A stretch of 10,021 nucleotides of DNA from DASPTR01 sp041481365 (GTDB taxonomy: Archaea; Thermoproteota; Bathyarchaeia; Bathyarchaeales; Bathycorpusculaceae), in NCBI GenBank assembly GCA_041481365.1, contig JBGPBS010000052.1, positions 1 through 10,021 of the forward strand, given 5' to 3'. Below, in pieces: positions 1-5,215 of this stretch. The position numbers were made by a program, and so were the translations under genes. The notes under the pieces were generated by a model that saw nothing but the letters and a program-made list of their open reading frames with translations, was not told the DNA's origin and made no database searches. Every line of letters starts with the position of its first letter. The stretch's first letter is position 1.

Positions 1-198
1 ATGCAGACATTGAAGGTTCTTCGTGAAAGACTTAAGACTCTGGAGACCGAACGAGGAAACCTGATGGTCGAAATCGACAAGCTGCGGAAAATTGCAGAGT
101 CAAGAGCTACGGCCCTCGAGAGTGAAGTAGGCATGTTGCGGGAAGAAGTCAAATCCCTCAGGGAATTATTGGGCTACTCAGAAGAGCCTGAGAATTAG
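1..198 (+). CDS. Small coiled-coil protein, possibly cut at its 5' end
   Basis: The frame encodes 65 residues that are almost wholly charged and helical. Leu, Val and Ile recur at heptad-like spacing (for example LRERLKTLE near residues 7-15 and MLREEVKSLRELL near 45-57), which suggests a single continuous coiled coil and probable self-association. There is no membrane segment, cysteine motif or recognisable enzyme domain. The ATG lies exactly on base 1, so no ribosome binding site can be seen and the gene could begin further upstream as the tail of a longer coiled-coil protein. It ends at a TAG 48 bases before the stop of the convergent gene at 246-641. I do not recognise a family. That this is real coding sequence is supported by the regular heptads and the absence of a better overlapping frame. 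Confidence 0.6.
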   Translation: MQTLKVLRERLKTLETERGNLMVEIDKLRKIAESRATALESEVGMLREEVKSLRELLGYSEEPEN

Positions 199-223
199 AA
201 AGGCAACATGCTGGCTCAGTCGC

Positions 224-235
224 TTCCTTCGGGAA
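224..235. other. Short UUCG-capped hairpin between convergent genes
   Basis: TTCC, then TTCG, then GGAA forms a four-pair stem closed by a C(UUCG)G tetraloop, a very stable small RNA cap. It sits in the gap between two convergent stops (198 and 246), where it could mark a transcript 3' end. No T-tract follows on either strand, so I do not call it a terminator. Confidence 0.3.
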
Positions 236-245
236 ATTCTTCAAA

Positions 246-641
246 CTAACTTTTCAGGTGTTTTTTGTAGTACTCCTGAGCCTTTGCAACGGCTTTTTCC
301 GCATCAACCAGTATCGGATATTTCAAGCCTGAAATCTTCTGGGATTCGCTGAAGAACTCGATGACCTTCTTTACCTCTCCCTCATAGATAGCCATGCCGC
401 CTGCGATGTCATACCAGATTCTGGCCCTGGCCAGATTCCTCTCTTTGGCAAATCTCTTGGCATTTTCAGCAGCATCTTTCATGGGAGTGCCAATTTTCCT
501 GGGGTCAAGGAACATCGTGTGTTGCAGGGCTTCGTACGTCTGTTTGTCATCACCGCAAAACTGTTCAAGGTCGCTCATTGCTCGAGACGTATGGACAACC
601 GTTTTCTCCTCCTTCTTCCTAAATCTCTCCAGCAAGCCCAA
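246..641 (-). CDS. Hypothetical helical protein, 131 aa, TTG start
   Basis: I do not recognise the family. The protein is soluble, mostly alpha-helical and basic at both ends. Residues 55-130 form a run of amphipathic helices (AAENAKRFAKERNLARARIW, then EGEVKKVIEFF, then AEKAVAKAQEYYKKH) with the small/aromatic alternation seen in TPR-like helical hairpins. The match is too weak to name the fold. It has one cysteine (Cys29) and no signal peptide or membrane segment. The start is TTG at 641: a GGAGGA motif lies 6-7 bases upstream, and an upstream ATG that overlaps this motif is out of frame. The gene is divergent from the DUF116 gene and shares its promoter region. An antisense open frame at 394-690 is a shadow of this one. 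Confidence 0.72.
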   Translation of the reverse strand: MGLLERFRKKEEKTVVHTSRAMSDLEQFCGDDKQTYEALQHTMFLDPRKIGTPMKDAAENAKRFAKERNLARARIWYDIAGGMAIYEGEVKKVIEFFSESQKISGLKYPILVDAEKAVAKAQEYYKKHLKS

Positions 642-698
642 CTCGATTCCTCCATTGATCCAACAGTTTGATTGGAGACCTTCTATATGAACAGGAGC

Positions 699-711
699 TA
701 ATTTTAAAGGT
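699..711. promoter_or_regulatory. Near-symmetrical TATA region between divergent genes
   Basis: The stretch ctaattttaaagg contains TTTAAA, which reads as a TATA-like box on both strands (TTTTAAAG on plus, CTTTAAAATTAG on minus). On plus it predicts a start of transcription very near the ATG at 733, giving a short or leaderless mRNA. On minus it predicts initiation near 675-680, leaving a leader that includes the GGAGGA site of the gene ending at 246. These are positional inferences from the usual archaeal TATA-to-start distance of about 25 bases. Confidence 0.45.
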
Positions 712-732
712 TTGTCTTGCTATATGTGAGCT

Positions 733-1347
733 ATGCCTTACAAGTTTACGTTCGACCTTTCAAGAATACCGCGTTTCTTTTTTGTCGAGATCACGAAGGC
801 AAGTTATCAGAAGGGCGTGCACAAGAGAATCGGCAAGACCACTCAGGAGATCATACGGAAATTTAAGATTCAAGAGGCAACGGGCCTCAACTTGTCTGAT
901 GCTGTGCTGCTTCTTCAAGATCTCATAGACATTCAAGCAAGGAACCTGATGGAAAGAGAGAAGTTCATTAAGACCAGAAGACGAGCACTCTTTCTGCCGC
1001 ACTGCTCAAGAAAGTACATGGACTGTCAGTGCAAAGCAACCTTCGATCCTAACGTTCCATCTTACGTTTGCGCTCATTGCTCAAAAGAATGTCTAGTCAA
1101 CCAAGCAGTCTCTATCGCAGAGAGAAAAGGCTACGACGTCTACGTTTTGCCAGGTGGCTCCTGCATCCCCAAGATACTGCGAACAAGACGCTACGAAGGT
1201 GCCGTCGGAGTTGCCTGCGGCGAAGAAACAAGGCTGTCAGGAGAAATTCTCGATAAACTCGACGTATCAGGTCAAGCCATTCCTTTGATAAAGAATGGGT
1301 GTGCTAACACGGTTTTCAACGTTGAAACCCTGATCAAAACGCTTTGA
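733..1347 (+). CDS. DUF116 family cysteine-rich protein
   Basis: The 204-residue protein matches the DUF116 pattern: an N-terminal helical part (residues 1-80) followed by a cysteine-rich domain. The domain carries LPHCSRKYMDCQC (88-100), a CxxC at 113-116 (CAHCSKEC), PGGSC at 140-144, GVACGEE at 159-165 and a final IKNGC at 186-190. Nine cysteines in 204 residues suggest metal or Fe-S binding, but the function of the family is not known to me and is not claimed here. There is no signal peptide, so it should be cytoplasmic. The ATG at 733 is the first in frame and lies just after the proposed TATA region; only a weak GTGAG precedes it. The stop lies 17 bases from the stop of the convergent L40e gene. 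Family assignment is from memory of the cysteine pattern. Confidence 0.85.
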   Translation: MPYKFTFDLSRIPRFFFVEITKASYQKGVHKRIGKTTQEIIRKFKIQEATGLNLSDAVLLLQDLIDIQARNLMEREKFIKTRRRALFLPHCSRKYMDCQCKATFDPNVPSYVCAHCSKECLVNQAVSIAERKGYDVYVLPGGSCIPKILRTRRYEGAVGVACGEETRLSGEILDKLDVSGQAIPLIKNGCANTVFNVETLIKTL

Positions 1348-1364
1348 AAGGTGCCTAGACAAAA

Positions 1365-1526
1365 TCACTTTACGATTTCTCTTTTCTTCCATCGCAAGTT
1401 CTTGCTTCGGCACTTTCTGCATTTCACTGCAGTTGAGGCATTTCGTGCTCCGCAATGGCGGCAGATCTTCATGTAAAGCCTGTGCTTCTGAGCCAAAGCT
1501 TTCTTGAAGGGATCCATGATCGGCAT
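1365..1526 (-). CDS. rpl40e: 50S ribosomal protein L40e
   Basis: A 53-residue basic protein is encoded here. It begins MPIMDPFKKALAQKH, then has a zinc-finger core: ICRHCGARN (Cys22, Cys25) and KCRKCRSKNLRWKKRE (Cys36, Cys39). Two CxxC pairs with a basic NLR-KK tail are the signature of L40e, a small zinc-binding protein of the large ribosomal subunit; the length fits the archaeal form, which lacks the ubiquitin fusion seen in eukaryotes. GAGGT lies 7 bases before the ATG at 1526, which favours this start over the second ATG at 1517. The gene follows sucD on the same strand with an 82-base gap containing its own TATA-like box. A second minus frame through the same bases (1267-1455) is a shadow. 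Confidence 0.93.
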   Translation of the reverse strand: MPIMDPFKKALAQKHRLYMKICRHCGARNASTAVKCRKCRSKNLRWKKREIVK

Positions 1527-1575
1527 TTGCTCTACCTCTAACTGACGCAGCTACAACTCAGATGGTCGAGCAGCA

Positions 1576-1585
1576 AATATACTTT
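1576..1585 (-). promoter_or_regulatory. TATA-like box for rpl40e
   Basis: On the minus strand AAGTATATTT follows an A-rich stretch (GGCAAAA) that could serve as a BRE. The distance predicts initiation near 1554, giving a leader of about 28 bases that holds the GAGGT ribosome binding site. Read-through from sucD is also possible, because no strong T-tract separates the genes. Confidence 0.45.
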
Positions 1586-1608
1586 TTGCCCTTGTAGATG
1601 TGATCCTT

Positions 1609-2496
1609 TTAGTTTGCACTTGAACCGTGAGCAGTTCGTGCCATCAGCGCTGCGACATCACTTGGCTTTTCAGCCACCTGTACCCCCGCTTTTTTGAAAG
1701 CCTCAATCTTGCTCTCAGCAGTACCTGCTTTGCCCATAATTATCGCTCCAGCATGACCCATCCGTTTTCCAGGTGGAGCAGAGCGCCCTGCTATGAAGGC
1801 TACAACTGGTTTTGGATACTTTTCCGTTGCGATATATTGTGCCGCCAGTTCTTCAAGGTTGCCGCCGATCTCACCTATTAGGGCAACCGCCTTTGTTTGC
1901 GGGTCATTTTCGAACATCCTCAAAGCGTCTATAAAGTTCAATCCTGTTATAGGGTCGCCTCCGAGTCCAAAGCATGTTGATTGGCCTAGTCCGTTTCTGG
2001 TTAGGCTGGCTGCTATTTCGTACGTTAGGGTTCCACTTCTTGAAGCCATGCCGATGTCTCCCAGTTTGAAGATGTGTGAAGGCATAATGCCGATTTTGCA
2101 TGCGCCTGGTGTTATTATGCCAGGCGTGTTCGGTCCGATTATCGTTGCGCCCACTCTTCGCGCGTATGCCATCACGGTAACTGCGTCCCTTATGGGAATG
2201 TGCTCGGTTATCACCACCACCGTTTTTATTCCGTTTTCCAAGGCTTCAAGCGTCGCGTCTGCGGCGAATGGAGCGGGCACGAAGACGATCGAGGCGTTTG
2301 CAGAATACTTCTGTAGGGTCTCCTCGACAGTGTCGAAAACGGGAATGTTGCTGACTTGGAGGCCGCCTTTTCCAGGGGCCGTTCCAGCGACTATTCTTGT
2401 TCCGTATTCCACCATGAGCTTCGAGTGAAAGCTACCTTGCGTTCCTGTTATGTTCTGCACTATGACCCTTGTGTTTTTGTCGATTATTATTCCCAC
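1609..2496 (-). CDS. sucD: Succinyl-CoA ligase (ADP-forming) subunit alpha
   Basis: The alpha subunit binds CoA and carries the catalytic phosphohistidine of succinyl-CoA ligase, which interconverts succinyl-CoA + ADP + Pi with succinate + CoA + ATP. The 295 residues match the family throughout: the CoA-binding Rossmann part near the N-terminus (NITGTQGSFHSK, 15-26; GTAPGKGG, 38-45), GPNTPGII (121-128), GQSTCFGLGGDPI (171-183), and GKRMGHAGAI (243-252) with His248 as the expected phosphorylated residue. The start is GTG at 2496, two bases after the sucC stop; GGAGG lies inside the last sucC codons, nine bases upstream, so translation is probably coupled. Length is normal (about 290). The large antisense frame at 1793-2428 is a shadow. 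The direction of flux in the cell cannot be told from the sequence. Confidence 0.97.
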   Translation of the reverse strand: MGIIIDKNTRVIVQNITGTQGSFHSKLMVEYGTRIVAGTAPGKGGLQVSNIPVFDTVEETLQKYSANASIVFVPAPFAADATLEALENGIKTVVVITEHIPIRDAVTVMAYARRVGATIIGPNTPGIITPGACKIGIMPSHIFKLGDIGMASRSGTLTYEIAASLTRNGLGQSTCFGLGGDPITGLNFIDALRMFENDPQTKAVALIGEIGGNLEELAAQYIATEKYPKPVVAFIAGRSAPPGKRMGHAGAIIMGKAGTAESKIEAFKKAGVQVAEKPSDVAALMARTAHGSSAN

Positions 2497-2498
2497 GA

Positions 2499-3647
2499 TT
2501 ATTTGCCTCCTTGGTTGGAGATTTCAACCGCTTGCTGTGCTGCCTCTTCCATACTGTCCAATACGGTGATGCCGGCTTTTGCCAGGATGCATTTTCCTTC
2601 TTCCTCGTTTGTGCCGACTAAGCGGATTACCATGGGTTTGGTGACGCCGACTTTCTGTTTTGCTGCTATGATGCCTTTGGCCACTTCGTCGCAGCGGGTG
2701 ATGCCGCCTAGAATGTTTATGAAAAGTGCTTTGACGTTCGAGTCTGAGAGCACCAGTCTTAGGGCAAGGGCTATTTTTTCTGAGGGGGCTCCGCCGCCCA
2801 CATCTAGAAAGTTTGCCGGTTTCCCTCCATAGTATTGTATTGTGTCTAAGGTTGCCATTACGAGGCCTGCTCCGTTCCCTATGACGCCTATGTTTCCGTC
2901 AAGCTTAACATAGGCCAAGTCTTCTTTTATGGCTTCGAGTTCTTGCGGGCTGAGCTCGCTTTCGCCTTCCAAGAGACGTTTCTTGTACTCTTGATGGCGG
3001 AATAATGCATTATCGTCTATTATTATGCGGGCGTCGGCTGCCATGAATTTTCCGTCAACAGATTCGACGAGAGGGTTCATTTCGATTAGTTCGGCGTCAT
3101 AATCCACTCCAACTCGGTAAAGCTTCTCCAAAATCGTTCCAAGGTCCAAGAGATGCATGCCGGAATACCCTATTTTCCTTGCTATTTCTCTGGTTTGAAA
3201 CTGTGCTAGACCGAGCTGAGAATCTATTGGGGTCTTTATGACTTTCTCCGGGGTTTTTGAGGCTACTTCTTCTATCTCCATTCCTCCAACTTCAGAGGCG
3301 ATGGCTACATAACGTTGAGTGAACCTGTCGGTTGTGATGCCGAAGTAGAGTTCTTTCTTGACCTTAATTTTTTCTTCAATCCACAGGCTTTTGACGGGTG
3401 TGCCCTTTATTTGCATACTCAGCAGTTTTCCCGCGGCTTTTTCAGTTTCATCTACGGAATCTGCGAAAAGTATCCCGCCTGCCTTTCCTCTTCCTGCAAC
3501 AAGCACTTGGGCTTTCACGACGAGTGGTGGCTTCAATCTTGTCGCGACCATAAGAGCTTCGCTTTGGCTTGTTGCTAGGCCGCCTTTAGGCGTGGGGATT
3601 CCATATTCTGCAAGTATGATCTTTGCCTCATGCTCGAAGAGCTTCAT
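2499..3647 (-). CDS. sucC: Succinyl-CoA ligase (ADP-forming) subunit beta
   Basis: The beta subunit holds the nucleotide-binding ATP-grasp domain and the succinate site, and pairs with SucD. The 382 residues show the expected order: FEHEAKIILAEYGIP at the N-terminus, the nucleotide loop KAQVLVAGRGKAGG (45-58), KELYFGITTDR (98-108), the metal-binding EMNPLVE (189-195) with Asp205 nearby, LDGNIGVIGNGAGL (249-262), and ANFLDVGGGA (278-287). The central GRGKAGG loop resembles that of E. coli SucC; I did not assign ATP or GTP preference. The ATG at 3647 has GAGGAG nine bases upstream, overlapping the stop of the regulator gene. It is the middle gene of a regulator-sucC-sucD operon. No 2-oxoacid oxidoreductase genes lie in the window, so the pathway (oxidative or reductive TCA branch, or substrate-level ATP formation) stays open. 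Confidence 0.97.
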   Translation of the reverse strand: MKLFEHEAKIILAEYGIPTPKGGLATSQSEALMVATRLKPPLVVKAQVLVAGRGKAGGILFADSVDETEKAAGKLLSMQIKGTPVKSLWIEEKIKVKKELYFGITTDRFTQRYVAIASEVGGMEIEEVASKTPEKVIKTPIDSQLGLAQFQTREIARKIGYSGMHLLDLGTILEKLYRVGVDYDAELIEMNPLVESVDGKFMAADARIIIDDNALFRHQEYKKRLLEGESELSPQELEAIKEDLAYVKLDGNIGVIGNGAGLVMATLDTIQYYGGKPANFLDVGGGAPSEKIALALRLVLSDSNVKALFINILGGITRCDEVAKGIIAAKQKVGVTKPMVIRLVGTNEEEGKCILAKAGITVLDSMEEAAQQAVEISNQGGK

Positions 3648-3660
3648 TGCTTCTTGCTCC

Positions 3661-4122
3661 TCACTTCACAGTTTCTATTGTCACATATGATCTTGTGTCC
3701 TGTATTCCATCGATGGAATATAACTTTTTCAAGATCTCGTCGAGTTTTTCTCTTTCGACGATTAAAAGACCGTCGACGTCACCTGCTATCCTGAAAACCC
3801 TTTGCACGGCAAGTTCTTTGATTCTCCGGTAGACTTGGATTCTCTTGACAGGTGATATTTTCATGAGTATGAATGCTGGAGATGCAGAAAATCCTAGTAT
3901 GCTCAAGCCCATTTCTGTCACATCGATGAAGCCTCTTCCGGTGCGTATGTAGCCCATGTTCCTAAGCTTCCTTAGGTGGACGTTTAGTGCTTGCCTGCTT
4001 ACGCCCAATTCCTTTGCCAACACGTCTTGTTTCATGTGCAAGGTATACATGCTCGTGGGTTTGCCTTTTTCATGGAGCAATTTTAACAATTGTCCAGAAC
4101 GTCTAGTCAGAGTTTCCAGCAT
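3661..4122 (-). CDS. Winged-helix regulator with Lrp/AsnC-type RAM domain
   Basis: The 153-residue protein has two parts. Residues 1-75 form a winged HTH: the helix pair is DVLAKELGVSRQALNVHLRK (33-52), followed by the wing GYIRTGRGFIDVTEMGL. The form of this HTH is closer to Crp-type winged helices than to the classical Lrp N-terminus. Residues 83-152 look like an Lrp/AsnC RAM domain: FILMKISPVKRIQVYRRIKE, then VFRIAGDVDGLLIVE, then an LDEILKKLYSIDGI helix and a final strand. RAM domains bind small ligands such as amino acids at oligomer interfaces. The gene is first in the operon, 13 bases before sucC, so it probably senses a metabolite and controls sucCD and itself; that is inference. ATG at 4122 follows GAGAGGGG at short spacing. 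Confidence 0.85.
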   Translation of the reverse strand: MLETLTRRSGQLLKLLHEKGKPTSMYTLHMKQDVLAKELGVSRQALNVHLRKLRNMGYIRTGRGFIDVTEMGLSILGFSASPAFILMKISPVKRIQVYRRIKELAVQRVFRIAGDVDGLLIVEREKLDEILKKLYSIDGIQDTRSYVTIETVK

Positions 4123-4158
4123 GTTCCCCTCTCAACTGCATGTTTTGCCAAGAATCGT

Positions 4159-4173
4159 TTGTACAATAGTGTA
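4159..4173. promoter_or_regulatory. Candidate operator for the regulator-sucCD operon
   Basis: A perfect 8-bp palindrome TTGTACAA (4159-4166) overlaps an inverted repeat TACA-ATAG-TGTA (4162-4173). Both lie between the proposed TATA box (4175-4184) and the predicted start of transcription near 4155 on the minus strand, where a bound repressor would block initiation. Binding by the downstream regulator is inferred from position only. Confidence 0.35.
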
Positions 4174-4174
4174 G

Positions 4175-4184
4175 ATTATTTAAG
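4175..4184 (-). promoter_or_regulatory. TATA-like box of the regulator-sucC-sucD operon
   Basis: The minus strand reads CTTAAATAAT in this stretch, about 25-30 bases before a likely start near 4155 and about 55 bases before the regulator ATG. It is the best TATA-like match on this strand in the divergent region. Confidence 0.5.
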
Positions 4185-4280
4185 AGTTCGGCAAGTGCAA
4201 GGTAAGCATTTCGCTGGATGATTTTTCTCTGAGGTTTGGCCAACGTCTGGGGACACCACAATGTATTTATTTGTCCGAAA

Positions 4281-4307
4281 AAAATTTGTATGGGGCCAAT
4301 ATAAAAT
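4281..4307 (+). promoter_or_regulatory. albA promoter region
   Basis: Two AT-rich candidates lie ahead of albA: an A-tract followed by ATTTGTA (4281-4290), and ATATAAAATA (4299-4308). The first would place initiation near 4312 and keep the GAGG ribosome binding site in the leader. The second fits the TATA consensus better but predicts initiation near 4329, inside that site. I cannot choose between them. Confidence 0.45.
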
Positions 4308-4335
4308 ACGAAGAACAGGAGTGAGGCGGTACTAG

Positions 4336-4614
4336 ATGTCGGAAAGCAATGCAGTGTTGATCGGAAACAAGCCAGTAATGAACTATGTGCTGGCGTGCAT
4401 AACCCTCTTTCACGGCGGAGCAAAGGAAATTAGCGTCAAAGCACGAGGAAGATCGATAAGTCGCGCTGTTGATGTCGTTGAAGTTGTCAGACGCCGATTC
4501 TTGCCCAATGTGAAAGTCAAGAAAGTTGACATTGGAACACAACAGATGACGCCCAGAGAAGAGGGTGGGTCGCCTTCAAACGTCAGTACAGTGGAGATAA
4601 CATTAGAAGGCTAG
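4336..4614 (+). CDS. albA: DNA/RNA-binding protein Alba
   Basis: Alba is a small dimeric archaeal chromatin protein that coats DNA and also binds RNA. The 92-residue product shows the family throughout: VLIGNKPVMNYVLA (7-20), the basic loop VKARGRSISRAVDVVEVVRR (34-53), then RFLPNVKV and the C-terminal strand STVEITLEG. The length is typical. Compared with the Sulfolobus protein Sso10b, whose motif is GKKP with Lys16 and Lys17, this copy has GNKP: the first lysine, the acetylation-regulated one, is Asn11, and the second is kept as Lys12. The ATG at 4336 is preceded by GAGG nine bases upstream. It is divergent from the sucCD operon and heads a plus-strand cluster with a KH protein and aspS. 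Confidence 0.96.
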   Translation: MSESNAVLIGNKPVMNYVLACITLFHGGAKEISVKARGRSISRAVDVVEVVRRRFLPNVKVKKVDIGTQQMTPREEGGSPSNVSTVEITLEG

Positions 4615-4653
4615 AGTAGAGTCTGCTCGCATGAATCCACGGAGCTCCGCTAT

Positions 4654-4677
4654 CCCTCCTTTATTTGTATCGGAGGG
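4654..4677 (+). promoter_or_regulatory. Hairpin holding the KH gene's ribosome binding site
   Basis: CCCTCC (4654-4659) pairs perfectly with GGAGGG (4672-4677) across a 12-base AT-rich loop. The right arm is the only good Shine-Dalgarno sequence ahead of the KH gene's GTG start at 4689, 11 bases away. In the folded form the site would be hidden. Whether this is regulation or chance is not shown by the sequence. Confidence 0.4.
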
Positions 4678-4688
4678 CCATTCTCAAG

Positions 4689-5198
4689 GTGAAGACGGTC
4701 CTTTGCAGCTTCTGTTTGAAGAGTGGCATACTATGCCAAAAGTGTTCGGCTAGGCTGGAGTCTGGAGAAATAAGCGAATTAGATCTGAAGATTGCGCGTT
4801 TGTTGTTGTCTTTGGAGGAGAAGTATCCACCTCTTCAGAATGTCTACTTCCATAGGGCTGTTGAGGCAGGCAAGACTCTGGCAGTAATCGTCGGATCCGG
4901 TGATGTTCATAGGCTTCTGGGGTACGGTGGCAGAATCATCAAGGCTTTGAATGAAGAGACTGGGAAGAACATTCGAATCCTTGAAGATGGGGTTAACGAA
5001 AGGAAGTTCCTTGAGGATCTGTTCGCTCCTCTGTGTATCATGACGATCAACACCATATGGTTGCCTGATGGAAGCACTGAGACGCGGGCCATTCTGAGGA
5101 AGAGGCGAGGGGCTCAGCCACCTTTTGATGTAAAGGCTTTAAAGGAAATTGCCCAAAAGATTCGCAATATGACCCTTCGCGTCGAATTCGCTGATTAG
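4689..5198 (+). CDS. Zinc-finger and KH-domain RNA-binding protein (NusA-like)
   Basis: The 169-residue product opens with a small zinc-finger motif, CSFC at 6-9 and CQKC at 16-19. A helical stretch follows, then a KH domain (about 64-100) with AVIVGSGDVHRLLGYGGRII; the GYGG at 78-81 is the nucleic-acid-binding GxxG loop. A second conserved part follows, with PLCIMTINTIWLPDGS (114-129). This layout fits the archaeal NusA-like/KH proteins linked to translation or transcription, so RNA binding is well supported but the target is unknown. I chose GTG at 4689 because it puts the first CxxC close to the N-terminus and follows GGAGGG; a TTG at 4665 in the same frame would add eight residues but has no upstream ribosome binding site. 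It ends 17 bases before aspS, so co-transcription is likely. Confidence 0.85.
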   Translation: MKTVLCSFCLKSGILCQKCSARLESGEISELDLKIARLLLSLEEKYPPLQNVYFHRAVEAGKTLAVIVGSGDVHRLLGYGGRIIKALNEETGKNIRILEDGVNERKFLEDLFAPLCIMTINTIWLPDGSTETRAILRKRRGAQPPFDVKALKEIAQKIRNMTLRVEFAD

Positions 5199-5215
5199 TC
5201 AAACGGTGGGCTAAA

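Noticed and set aside
394..690. 98-codon plus-strand open frame
   Set aside because: It is antisense to the 246-641 gene, which has a ribosome binding site and a protein-like sequence; this frame has neither.
1267..1455. 62-codon minus-strand frame
   Set aside because: It is in a different phase from L40e, which occupies the same bases with two CxxC pairs and a clear ribosome binding site.
1793..2428. 211-codon plus-strand open frame
   Set aside because: It lies wholly antisense to sucD, whose family match is unambiguous. The openness reflects codon bias on the other strand.
2356..2832. 158-codon plus-strand open frame
   Set aside because: It is antisense to the sucC/sucD junction and has no ribosome binding site.
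4103..4542. Two overlapping minus-strand frames opposite albA and the regulator promoter
   Set aside because: They overlap albA and the divergent promoter region, and their composition is not protein-like.
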